A stretch of 17,173 nt of DNA, taken from assembly GCA_902464175.1 (NCBI GenBank), contig CABQHZ010000034.1:1-17173 (forward strand), given 5' to 3'. The notes beneath the pieces are model-generated. The model saw nothing but the letters and a program-made list of their open reading frames with translations. It was not told the origin of the DNA and ran no database searches. Positions 7,487-14,875 of this stretch are shown in pieces. This DNA comes from an uncultured Collinsella sp. GTDB lineage: Bacteria; Actinomycetota; Coriobacteriia; Coriobacteriales; Coriobacteriaceae. The position numbers were made by a program, and so were the translations under genes. How positions within the stretch are numbered: the first letter of the stretch is position 1; each line of letters begins with the position of its first letter.

Positions 7487-9913
7487 TTACGCGTGCCAGA
7501 TCTCGTCGCGGTACTCGCGAATGGTGCGGTCGCTCGAGAACCAGCCGGAGGAGGCGGTGTTGAGCAGGGCCTTGCGGTTCCAGGTCTCCTGGTCGCCATA
7601 GCTGCCCGTGAGCTTCTCCCATGCATCCACGTAGCTGCGGAAGTCGGCCATGACCAGGTCGGGGTCGTTGTTGTTCATGAGCTCGTTGTAGATGCTCTCG
7701 AAGTTGCCCGAAAGACCCGCAAAGGTGTTGTCCTTGAGCTCGTCCATCACGCGGCCCAGACGCTCGCGGTCGCCGTTGAGGGTATCCCACGCAAAGTAGC
7801 TGTTGGATGCCCAGAGCTGCTCGACCTCGGGGGCGGTCAGGCCAAAGATGGCCTCGTTCTCGCGGCCGGCCAGGTCGGCGATCTCGATGTTGGCGCCGTC
7901 GAGGGTACCCAGCGTAATGGCGCCGTTCATCATGAGCTTCATGTTGGACGTGCCCGAGGCCTCCTTGCCGGCGGTCGAAATCTGCTCAGAGATCTCGGCG
8001 GCGGGGTAGATGAGCTGGGCGTTGCTCACGCGGAAGTTGGGGATAAAGCAGACCTTCATGACCTCGTTCACGCGCGGGTCGTTGTTGACGACCTCGGCGA
8101 CGGAGTTGATGAGGCGGATGGTCTCCTTGGCAAAGGTGTAGCTCGAGGCAGCCTTGCCGCTAAAGATGAAGGTCGTCGGCGTCACGTGGAAGTTGGGGTC
8201 GGCGATGCGACGGTTGTAGATGTCCATCACCTTCATGATGTTCATGAGCTGGCGCTTGTAGGCGTGGAAGCGCTTCACCTGAACATCGAAGACGGTGTTG
8301 GGGTCGATGACCAGACCGGTCTCGGCCTTAACGTAGGCGGCCAGACGCTCCTTGTTGGCGCGCTTGGAGGCACCCACGGCCTTCAGGAACTCGGTGTCGT
8401 TCTGGAACTCCTTGAGTTTCTCCAGCTCAAAAGCGTCCTTGAGCCAGCCATCGCCAATGGCCTCGGTCACGAGCTTGGCGTAGGTGGGGTTGGCCTCGGC
8501 AAAGAAGCGACGGTGCGAGATGCCGTTGGTCTTGTTGTTGAACTTCTCGGGCGTGAGGGCATAGAAGTCCTTGAGCACGATGTTCTTGATGATGTCGGAG
8601 TGAATCTTGGCCACGCCGTTGACGCTGTGGCTGCAGATCACGGACAGGTTCGCCATGCGAATCTCGCCGTCCCACAGGATGGCGGTCTGGCGCAGGCGCT
8701 CCTGCCAGCCCTCCTGCGTGGTGTCGAACGACTCGTGCCAACGACGGCTGATCTCATCGATGATCTGGTACACACGGGGGAGGAGCTTGGAGAACGTGCC
8801 GATGGGCCACTTCTCCAGAGCCTCGGGCAGGATGGTGTGGTTGGTATAGCTAACGACCTGAGTCACGATGTTCCAGGCGTCATCCCACTCGAGCTTCTTC
8901 TCGTCGATGAGGATGCGCATGAGCTCGGGGCCGCACATGGCGGGGTGGGTATCGTTGGTGTGGATGGCCACAAACTGCGGCAGCAGCTCCCAGTTCTCGC
9001 CGTGCTCCTTCTCAAAGGTGTCGAGCAGGCTGTAGATGCCGGCCGAGACAAACAGGTACTCCTGCTTCAGGCGCAGCAGACGGCCGTGCTCGCCGGCGTC
9101 GTTGGGGTAGAGGATGGCGCTGATGGCCTCGGCCTCGGCGCGCTCGGCATCGGCCAGGGCGTAGTCGCCGCGGTTGAAGGCCTCCAGATCAAAGTGCTCC
9201 TCGACCGGCTCGGCAGCCCAGACGCGCAGCTTGTTGACGGTCTCGCCGGCATAGCCCACAACGGGGATGTCATAAGGGACGGCCAGGATGTCCTGCGTAT
9301 CCACCGTGCGGTAGAACGTGCGGCCGTCCTCCTCAAAGCCCTCGACGTGGCCGCCAAACTTGATGGTCACGGCCTTGTCCTGACGACGGACCTCCCAGGG
9401 ATAGCCGTGGGTGAGCCACTCGTCGGTGGCCTCGACCTGGCTGCCGTTGACGATCTCCTGCTTAAACAGGCCGTAGCGGTAGCGCATGCCGTTGCCGTAA
9501 CCGGCGATGCCCTCGGCTGCCATGGAATCCAGGAAGCAAGCGGCCAGACGGCCCAGGCCACCGTTGCCCAGTGCCGGATCGGGCTCCTGGTTCTCGATGA
9601 CGGACAGGTCGAAGCCCATGTCGTCGAGCGCCTCGGCGACCATGTCGCGCACGCCAAAGTTGAGCAGGTAGTTGTCGAGCAGGCGGCCGATCAAAAACTC
9701 GATCGAGAAGTAGTACACGCGCTTTTTGCCCTCGACGGTGACGCGGGCGTCGCTGGCGGTGGCGACGGTGCGTGCCTTCTCGGCCACGAGCTTGGCCAGG
9801 GCGTTAAAGCGGTCGAGGTCGCTGGCGGCCTCGACGCTCTTGCCGCTAATGCTCATGACGGCATCGCGATAGAGCTCAGTAAACTCCTGCTTGTTGTCGA
9901 AGATCTTATTCAT
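7487..9913 (-). CDS. glgP: Glycogen phosphorylase (GT35)
   Basis: Uses phosphate to release glucose-1-phosphate from the non-reducing ends of glycogen or maltodextrin. At 808 residues it has the usual full length. Visible signatures are EPDPALGNGGLGRLAACFLDS near residue 110, the C-terminal half from about residue 450 with VFDVQVKRFHAYKRQL, and the pyridoxal-phosphate region EASGTSNMKLMMNGA, whose lysine is K659. The start ATG 9913 has AAAGGA 6 nt upstream. It is the second gene of the glg operon, so breakdown is encoded together with synthesis, as is common in bacterial glycogen operons. The product, glucose-1-phosphate, is also the GlgC substrate. Confidence 0.97.
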   Translation of the reverse strand: MNKIFDNKQEFTELYRDAVMSISGKSVEAASDLDRFNALAKLVAEKARTVATASDARVTVEGKKRVYYFSIEFLIGRLLDNYLLNFGVRDMVAEALDDMGFDLSVIENQEPDPALGNGGLGRLAACFLDSMAAEGIAGYGNGMRYRYGLFKQEIVNGSQVEATDEWLTHGYPWEVRRQDKAVTIKFGGHVEGFEEDGRTFYRTVDTQDILAVPYDIPVVGYAGETVNKLRVWAAEPVEEHFDLEAFNRGDYALADAERAEAEAISAILYPNDAGEHGRLLRLKQEYLFVSAGIYSLLDTFEKEHGENWELLPQFVAIHTNDTHPAMCGPELMRILIDEKKLEWDDAWNIVTQVVSYTNHTILPEALEKWPIGTFSKLLPRVYQIIDEISRRWHESFDTTQEGWQERLRQTAILWDGEIRMANLSVICSHSVNGVAKIHSDIIKNIVLKDFYALTPEKFNNKTNGISHRRFFAEANPTYAKLVTEAIGDGWLKDAFELEKLKEFQNDTEFLKAVGASKRANKERLAAYVKAETGLVIDPNTVFDVQVKRFHAYKRQLMNIMKVMDIYNRRIADPNFHVTPTTFIFSGKAASSYTFAKETIRLINSVAEVVNNDPRVNEVMKVCFIPNFRVSNAQLIYPAAEISEQISTAGKEASGTSNMKLMMNGAITLGTLDGANIEIADLAGRENEAIFGLTAPEVEQLWASNSYFAWDTLNGDRERLGRVMDELKDNTFAGLSGNFESIYNELMNNNDPDLVMADFRSYVDAWEKLTGSYGDQETWNRKALLNTASSGWFSSDRTIREYRDEIWHA

Positions 9914-9914
9914 A

Positions 9915-9947
9915 CGTTCCTTTCCCCCGGGGATATCTCCCGGAACG
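9915..9947 (-). other. Dyad that can pair with the glgP ribosome-binding site
   Basis: CGTTCC and GGAACG (9915-9920, 9942-9947) are complementary. In the transcript the 3' arm is part of AAAGGAACG, which holds the Shine-Dalgarno sequence of glgP. Inner G/C runs can extend the structure. It could lower glgP translation. Only the complementarity is seen; the function is inferred. Confidence 0.35.
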
Positions 9948-10005
9948 GTTATGACTTGTATCCTACGCCCTGGCGGGGCGGGTGATTACAGTGGTAACGG
10001 CTTTG

Positions 10006-12288
10006 TTACGCGTCCTTAGCAGTCGACTTAACGGCGGCTGATTTGGCCTTGGTAGTTGCCTTTTTGGCAGCTGGCTTTTTGGCCGCGGGCTTCGCGGTAG
10101 CTTTAGCGGCGGGCTTAGCGGCAGCCTTAGCCTTGGCCGTCGCAGCCTTCGCCTTAGCCGGTGCCTTCTTGACCGCAGCAGTCTTGGGCTTCACCGAGGA
10201 CGTGCGCTTACGCGTAGCCTTCTTCGGCTCCTCGACCACCGGCGGCTTATAGCTGCTGGGGCCACGGCGCTTAAGCACCACGCCTGCCAGTCCGGGCACC
10301 TTGATCTCAATGGAGTCCATCTGCCCGTTCCAGGGATAGGGCTCGCTCGAGCAGGTGTAAGGTTCCTCGCCGGCATAGCCGCTGCCGCCAAACTCGGGAC
10401 GGTCGGAATCGAAGATGACCTCCCAGTCACCCTCGCGCGGCACGCCCACGCGGAAGCTCTCGTAGCTCGCCGGGTCAAAGTTGATCAGGATCACCAAGTC
10501 GTCGTCGACGTCCTCGCCCTGGCGCACAAAGCTCACGATGGACTGCTTGGAGTTGTCTGCATCGATCCAGGTAAAGCCGTCGTCGGTGTAGCCGCGCTCG
10601 TACAGGGCGGGCTCGGCGGTGTACAGGTGGTTGAGCGCCTTGATAAACGCCTGATGATGCTTGTGGGTCTCGTATTCCTCGGTCAAGAACCACTGGATGG
10701 ACTCGTAGTAGCGCCACTCGATAAACTGGCCAATCTCGTTGCCCATAAAGTTGAGCTTGGCACCGGGGTGCGTCATCTGGTAGAAGGCCAGCGTGCGCAA
10801 GCCGGCAAACTGGCGCCACCAGTCGCCCGGCATGCGGCCGATGAGCGAGCACTTGCCGTGCACGACCTCGTCGTGGCTTAACGGGCAAATAAAGTTCTCG
10901 GTAAAGGCGTACATGATGGAGAACGTGAGCAGGCCGTGGTTGCCGGGGCGCCACGGAAAATCGGTCTGCATGTAGTGCAGGGTGTCGTTCATCCAGCCCA
11001 TGTCCCACTTGTAGTGGAAGCCCAGGCCGCCGTCCTGCGGCGGATAGGTCACGAGCGGCCACGCGGTGGACTCCTCGGCCATCATCATCACGTCGGGATA
11101 GTGCGCCTCTACAGCGCAGTTGACCTGACGGATAAACGCGCTGGCGTCCAGGTCCTCCTCGGTGCCGTACTTGTTGAACTTCTTTTGGCCCGGATCGTCG
11201 ATGCCAAAGTTGAGGTACAGCATACTGGACACGCCGTCCATGCGAATGCCGTCCACGTGGAAGTTCTCGAGCCAGTACAGCACGTTGGAGACCAGGAACG
11301 AGCGAACCTCGCCGCGGGCGAAATCGAACTTGTGCGTGCCCCAGTTGGGGTGAATCTCGTGCTCAAACAGCATGTGGCCGTTAAAGGTGGCAAGGCCGTG
11401 GGAGTCGGCGCAAAAACCGCCGGGCACCCAGTCCATGATCACGCCGATGCCCGCCTCGTGGCACGCATCGATAAAGTGCATGAGCTGCTGCGGGTTGCCG
11501 TAGCGCGACGTGGCGGCGTAATAGCCGGTCGTCTGGTAGCCCCAGGAGCCATCGAAGGGGTGCTCCATAAGCGGCATGACCTCGATATGTGTGTAGCCCA
11601 TGTCGCGCACGTAGTCCACGAGCTCCACCGACAGGTCGTCGTAAGTGTAGAACTCGCCGCGCTGCGCGGGGAAGGGATCCATGGGGCCGGGGTAGTTGCC
11701 GTACTCGTCCGGCTCGCCCTGCGGCGCATCGCCGTGGCGCTTCCACGAGCCAATATGAACCTCGTAGATGTTCAGCGGCTGCGACATGTGGTTATGGCTG
11801 GCGCGGCGCTTGAGCCACGCGGCATCGTTCCACTTGTAGCCATCGAGGCTCCACAGCACGCTTGCCGTACCCGGAGGGCACTCGGCCTTAAAGGCGTACG
11901 GATCGGCCTTGTAGAGCTTTTCGCCCTCATTGGTCTCGATCAGATACTTATAAAGCTGTCCCTGCTCGGCGCCAGGAATAAAGCCTTCCCAAATGGCGCT
12001 CGTATGCACGGGCACCAGCGGGTTGGCTTCCTCATCCCAGTCGTTAAATTCGCCAATAACGTGGACGCTCTTTACGTCGGGCGCCCAAACGCAAAAACGC
12101 CAGCCACGCGTACGGTTCTGTGTGTCGGGGTGCGCGCCCATCTTTTCCCAGCTGCGCTCCCACATACCGATGCCAAACAGATAGACATCGTCCTTTGAGA
12201 GCTCCGGTGCGTGCGGAGCGGCCTTGCGGGTAGCGGGCTTTTTTGCCGTTGGCTTTAGCTTTGTATCGCTCACGTTTGATCCCATCAT
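10006..12288 (-). CDS. glgB: 1,4-alpha-glucan branching enzyme (GH13) with basic N- and C-terminal tails
   Basis: Introduces alpha-1,6 branches into glycogen. It has 760 residues. Residues 1-35 are a Lys/Pro/Ala-rich leader, about 56-165 a CBM48, about 190-600 the GH13 barrel, then a C-terminal beta domain. From about 690 to 760 lies a Lys/Ala tail containing TRKRTSS. Catalytic residues are D351 (GIRMDG), E405 (MAEEST) and D473 (PLSHDEVVHGK). Region I reads DWVPGGFCAD where branching enzymes usually have DWVPGHF or DWVPAHF, so a conserved histidine is missing. No clear ribosome-binding site precedes ATG 12288 or 12285; a GTG at 12273 with GGGA upstream is an alternative start. This is the first gene of the glg operon, with a leader of about 190 nt. 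The tail resembles that of GlgA. Confidence 0.96.
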   Translation of the reverse strand: MMGSNVSDTKLKPTAKKPATRKAAPHAPELSKDDVYLFGIGMWERSWEKMGAHPDTQNRTRGWRFCVWAPDVKSVHVIGEFNDWDEEANPLVPVHTSAIWEGFIPGAEQGQLYKYLIETNEGEKLYKADPYAFKAECPPGTASVLWSLDGYKWNDAAWLKRRASHNHMSQPLNIYEVHIGSWKRHGDAPQGEPDEYGNYPGPMDPFPAQRGEFYTYDDLSVELVDYVRDMGYTHIEVMPLMEHPFDGSWGYQTTGYYAATSRYGNPQQLMHFIDACHEAGIGVIMDWVPGGFCADSHGLATFNGHMLFEHEIHPNWGTHKFDFARGEVRSFLVSNVLYWLENFHVDGIRMDGVSSMLYLNFGIDDPGQKKFNKYGTEEDLDASAFIRQVNCAVEAHYPDVMMMAEESTAWPLVTYPPQDGGLGFHYKWDMGWMNDTLHYMQTDFPWRPGNHGLLTFSIMYAFTENFICPLSHDEVVHGKCSLIGRMPGDWWRQFAGLRTLAFYQMTHPGAKLNFMGNEIGQFIEWRYYESIQWFLTEEYETHKHHQAFIKALNHLYTAEPALYERGYTDDGFTWIDADNSKQSIVSFVRQGEDVDDDLVILINFDPASYESFRVGVPREGDWEVIFDSDRPEFGGSGYAGEEPYTCSSEPYPWNGQMDSIEIKVPGLAGVVLKRRGPSSYKPPVVEEPKKATRKRTSSVKPKTAAVKKAPAKAKAATAKAKAAAKPAAKATAKPAAKKPAAKKATTKAKSAAVKSTAKDA

Positions 12289-12485
12289 GACGCGGCAGCG
12301 TGTTGCCTTGGTGACTAAATGCGAAAGGTCCAGGGCTGCACGAATCGAAGGGACGGCGATAGTTCTATGATTCGTTCCACCTCGCGTGCTCGGTGGAACT
12401 TTCGGCAGAAACTACCATAACACCTGTACATTACTTTTATGGAGGAAAGTAGTTTTGCGGTGTCTTTTAATCGGTGAGCGCCATG
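12289..12485 (-). other. glgB 5' leader with hairpin
   Basis: Between the candidate promoter and glgB is a leader of about 190 nt with no convincing gene. It contains the inverted repeat GTTCCACC (12374-12381) and GGTGGAAC (12392-12399), an 8-bp stem with a 10-nt loop. A wider CGAATC/GATTCG pair lies nearby. No known riboswitch consensus was recognised. Confidence 0.45.
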
Positions 12486-12514
12486 TTTATACCACTGGCA
12501 GATTTGCGATGGTA
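12486..12514 (-). promoter_or_regulatory. Candidate promoter of the glg operon
   Basis: An extended -10, TGGTATAAA (12494-12486 on the minus strand), is the best promoter match upstream of glgB. The -35 is poor and falls in the operator-like half-site at 12510-12518. A bound repressor there would block polymerase. Predicted transcription start is near 12479. Confidence 0.5.
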
Positions 12515-12535
12515 AAACTCTTGACAGTTTTACCA
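12510..12535. promoter_or_regulatory. Inverted TGGTAAAAC half-sites over the glg promoter
   Basis: TGGTAAAAC (12510-12518) and GTTTTACCA (12527-12535) are perfect 9-bp inverted copies separated by 8 bp. They overlap the -35 zone of the leftward glg promoter. The same half-site appears at 12567 and at 2578-2587. Wider spacing than the 18-bp palindromes suggests two half-operators or a different dimer arrangement. Confidence 0.5.
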
Positions 12536-12566
12536 ATTAGGGTTTCAAGATTATTAGTTTGACGTT

Positions 12567-12585
12567 TGGTAAAACGTTTTTAGCA
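12567..12585. promoter_or_regulatory. LacI-type operator candidate in the glgB/HAD divergent region
   Basis: TGGTAAAACGTTTTTAGCA has the core AAAACGTTTT, a perfect palindrome with a central CG, as in LacI-family operators. It lies about 35 nt upstream of the HAD start and about 75 nt upstream of the glg extended -10, so it could control both directions. A further partial copy (TTTACCA) is at 12591-12597. Confidence 0.5.
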
Positions 12586-12619
12586 GGATGTTTACCATTT
12601 GACATCGAAAGGTTCGTTT

Positions 12620-13309
12620 ATGTCCCAGACCGCCGCCCCCAACGTTGCTTTTATTTTCGATTGCGACGGCACGTTGGTGAACAGTACCCCCGTTTGGGCC
12701 TATGCCCAGCCAGAGTTATTGCACCGCCACGGTGTCGACGTGACGGTCGACGATTTTGCCCAGTTTGAGCATCTTTCGCTGGAGGACGAGTGCCAGGCCT
12801 ACCACGACACGTGGGGCATTGGCGAAAATGGCGAGGAGCTCTATCGCGAGTTGAGCGACATCTTGATCGATGGGTACTCCAAGGTGCCGCCGCGCGAGGG
12901 GCTCCTGGCATTTTTGGAGCAGGCAAAGGCGGCCGGCATTGCCATGTGCGTCGCCACGTCCACGCCGGCCGAGCTGGTGCAGTCCGCGCTCGCTGGTGCC
13001 GGACTCGACGCATACATGGAGTTTGTTACCACGACGGGCGAGGCGGGGCGCTCCAAGCAGTTCCCCGATGTGTACGAGTTGGCGCTGCGCCGCCTGGAGG
13101 AGCGTCATGGGTGCAGGTTTGAGCGCGCCTGGGTGTTTGAGGACGCCGTTTTTGGCCTAAAGAGCTCTTGGGTCGGTGGCTTTAAGCGCGTGGGCATCTA
13201 TGACCCGCACGGCCGCATGAAGCGCGACGAAGTGCTTGGCAACTGCGATATCTTTATCGACAGCTACGAGGAGCTTGACCTTGCCCGTGTGCTTACTTTT
13301 GAGGGATAG
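12620..13309 (+). CDS. HAD-superfamily hydrolase, beta-phosphoglucomutase/phosphatase type
   Basis: A cytoplasmic HAD subfamily IA enzyme of 229 residues. Motif I FDCDGT has nucleophile D14 and D16; motif II is VATST; motif III lysine lies in GRSKQFPD; motif IV is FEDAVFG. A helical cap sits between motifs I and II. This set fits sugar-phosphate phosphatases and beta-phosphoglucomutases, but the substrate cannot be read from sequence. ATG 12620 has AAAGG 7 nt upstream; a TTG at 12599 is in frame but lacks a ribosome-binding site. It is divergent from glgB and shares its operator-like sites, so a link to maltose or glucose phosphate metabolism is plausible but unproven. The thiamine pyrophosphokinase gene follows after 9 nt. 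Confidence 0.88.
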   Translation: MSQTAAPNVAFIFDCDGTLVNSTPVWAYAQPELLHRHGVDVTVDDFAQFEHLSLEDECQAYHDTWGIGENGEELYRELSDILIDGYSKVPPREGLLAFLEQAKAAGIAMCVATSTPAELVQSALAGAGLDAYMEFVTTTGEAGRSKQFPDVYELALRRLEERHGCRFERAWVFEDAVFGLKSSWVGGFKRVGIYDPHGRMKRDEVLGNCDIFIDSYEELDLARVLTFEG

Positions 13310-13318
13310 GCGAGGGCT

Positions 13319-13969
13319 GTGGTTTGCAAGGTATTAGTGGTCTGTGGTTCGCCCGTGGTGGCGAGCGCGGATCTGTTGCGTAGGCTAGCAGGGGAGTGCG
13401 ACCACGTCATCGCTGTGGACCGCGGCCTGGATGCTCTGCTGGGTGTCGGTTTGAGCTGCGACGTATATGTGGGGGATGCCGACACGGTGAGCGACGCAGG
13501 CCGCGCGCTGGTCGATGCCGCCGAAGCATTTGAGGTGGAGCGTCATGACCCCTACAAGGACTATACCGACCTGGCACTGGCGCTCGATTCCGTCCGACGC
13601 CGCTGGCCGGGTGTCGAAGTAGTTGCGACCTGCGCCACCGGCGGCCGTCCCGACATGGCCCTAAGCGTCCTAGGCCTATTAGCCAACTACAAAGATGCTC
13701 CCGTCTGGATTGCCGAGGACGAGACCATGGCCCGCATCCTGCACGGAGGCGAATCGTGGACTATCGAAGGCGCCGAGGGCAAGACGTTCTCCATCATCGC
13801 CATTGCCCCCAACACCGAGGTAAGCGAACACGGCCTAGAGTGGGAGCTAGACCACAGCCCCCTGGGATTACTAGCTGACACTGGAATATCCAATGTAGTC
13901 AGGAGAACGGCCAAGATCCAAGTCCACACCGGCACCGCCATCGCTTACCTATATCAATTGGCTCAATAG
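13319..13969 (+). CDS. thiN: Thiamine pyrophosphokinase
   Basis: Makes thiamine diphosphate from thiamine and ATP. It has 216 residues, the usual length. Visible motifs are the GDADT loop near residue 52, YKDYTDL near 81 (family DKDxTD), and TGGRPDMAL near 107, where the family usually has GGRxDH, so His is replaced by Met. The C-terminal beta domain has the typical GISNVV...GTAIAYL pattern. The start is GTG 13319, with GAGGG very close upstream; GTG 13337 with AAGG is an alternative but would cut the first beta-strand. It is 9 nt downstream of the HAD gene, so probably co-transcribed. No TPP riboswitch is visible upstream. Confidence 0.88.
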   Translation: MVCKVLVVCGSPVVASADLLRRLAGECDHVIAVDRGLDALLGVGLSCDVYVGDADTVSDAGRALVDAAEAFEVERHDPYKDYTDLALALDSVRRRWPGVEVVATCATGGRPDMALSVLGLLANYKDAPVWIAEDETMARILHGGESWTIEGAEGKTFSIIAIAPNTEVSEHGLEWELDHSPLGLLADTGISNVVRRTAKIQVHTGTAIAYLYQLAQ

Positions 13970-13997
13970 GCATTTAAAGTCTCACCCAAAAAAGTCC

Positions 13998-14026
13998 TTG
14001 CACGTCGAGTCAACTTCCCCTATAGT
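13998..14026 (+). promoter_or_regulatory. Promoter of tRNA-Ala
   Basis: TTGCAC (13998-14003) and TATAGT (14021-14026) are separated by exactly 17 bp and end 13 nt before the tRNA. This is the best promoter match in the window. Confidence 0.75.
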
Positions 14027-14039
14027 ATCTCCTCGTCAC

Positions 14040-14115
14040 GGGGGCGTAGCTCAGCTGGGAGAGCGCTTGACTGGCAGTCAAGAGGTCAGGGGTTCGATCC
14101 CCCTCGTCTCCACCA
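14040..14115 (+). tRNA. tRNA-Ala (anticodon GGC)
   Basis: A complete cloverleaf. The acceptor arm GGGGGCG pairs with CGTCTCC and includes the G3-U70 pair that marks alanine tRNAs. The anticodon stem CTTGA/TCAAG encloses the loop CTGGCAG with anticodon GGC, reading GCC and GCU codons. The T arm is AGGGG-TTCGATC-CCCCT-like, the discriminator base is A, and the CCA end is encoded (14113-14115). Confidence 0.97.
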
Positions 14116-14125
14116 TCGTGAATGC

Positions 14126-14156
14126 AAAGGCCTTCGGAATTCCGAAGGTCTTTTTT
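14126..14156 (+). terminator. Intrinsic terminator after tRNA-Ala
   Basis: AAAGGCCTTCGG and CCGAAGGTCTTT form a stem of about 12 bp with one G-U pair and an AATT loop, ending in TTTTTT. It shows that U-tract terminators are used in this genome. Confidence 0.92.
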
Positions 14157-14687
14157 CATGCTAAAATACCTCGCGCCACAAACTCATACCCACATCAACA
14201 AAAAGTTGCACAATTTATTTCCCATGTCTGTACAAAGTTTGTTGTCCAAACGCAATTACCATTGCAGCTCGCTGGTCCAGTTGGGCTTCAGGAACGCTCC
14301 CAATTATTTCCAGCGCCACAATAACCTGCGCCAACGTGAACAACAACCCAAAACAACCCCCTTAAGCACGTCAAATGAACGATATGTTGTCCAACGCAGC
14401 CCAAATCAGTTTCACTAACAGCTTGTGCTAGGATACCTAACGTTACATGAGTTCAACTGTGCTCACGGCTTCAGCAAGCCACAAAGCGCAGGGTCGATCA
14501 GCATCCGGCCGTAACGGCGGTGCCAGAAACACCACGAGCTCCAATAAAGAAGTCATGCGACGTTATTTATTTGCATTGAAGTAATTCAAAGATGTAAATA
14601 GGTTTTTGCATGCTAAAGCGTAGCAGTTCTGCAGCTGTTTACGTACAGTCCAGTCTTGTACCTGCTTGACTGGATTTCACGTAGTCA

Positions 14688-14730
14688 GCTGAGGTTGTTG
14701 GTGTATTTGCGATACACCAACAACCTCAGC
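14688..14730 (+). repeat. Perfect 19-bp inverted repeat (hairpin)
   Basis: A 19-bp arm at 14688-14706 (starting GCTGAGG) is exactly complementary to 14712-14730, with the 5-nt loop TTGCG. The sequence after it is GCTGCTTC, not a T-run, so it does not look like an intrinsic terminator. It sits in the leader about 160 nt before the antiterminator gene. Confidence 0.85.
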
Positions 14731-14773
14731 GCTGCTTCTATACATACCGTTCGCGGTGGGGCAGAGCCACGTG

Positions 14774-14875
14774 CTTGTCTGACTGGGCTCAGGGTTTGAA
14801 TATGGAGCGCCTTCGCGCACAAGCGCCCTGGCGAAGCCATACCCAAACCCCGTGAGCCACACGTAAGACAGCAAG
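14774..14875 (+). promoter_or_regulatory. Long bulged RNA stem ending at the loaP-like gene's ribosome-binding site
   Basis: Nested complementary segments face each other: CTTGTCT with AGACagcAAG, GGCTCA with TGAGCC, GGGTTTG with CAAACCC, TATGG with CCATA, and an inner CTTCGC/GCGAAG. Together they form an imperfect hairpin of about 100 nt. The last paired bases (AAG) are part of the Shine-Dalgarno AAGGGGG. A translational or transcriptional switch is possible. Confidence 0.5.

Noticed and set aside
7493..9985. An 830-codon plus-strand frame opposite glgP, and similar long antisense frames opposite the GH13-GH77 gene, glgC and glgB
   Set aside because: Codon bias in GC-rich genes leaves the antisense frames open. 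None shows domain motifs or a sensible ribosome-binding site.
12315..12536. A 73-codon minus-strand frame upstream of glgB
   Set aside because: It overlaps the candidate promoter and operators, and it has no recognisable motif.
13310..13318. TPP riboswitch before the thiamine pyrophosphokinase gene
   Set aside because: Only 9 nt separate it from the preceding gene, and no TPP-aptamer-like sequence is seen.
13998..14324. A 108-codon plus-strand frame running through the tRNA
   Set aside because: It spans the tRNA-Ala gene and its terminator, so it cannot be a real protein gene.
14688..14730. The 19-bp stem as an ordinary intrinsic terminator
   Set aside because: No T-run follows on either strand, whereas the nearby tRNA terminator has a clear T6.
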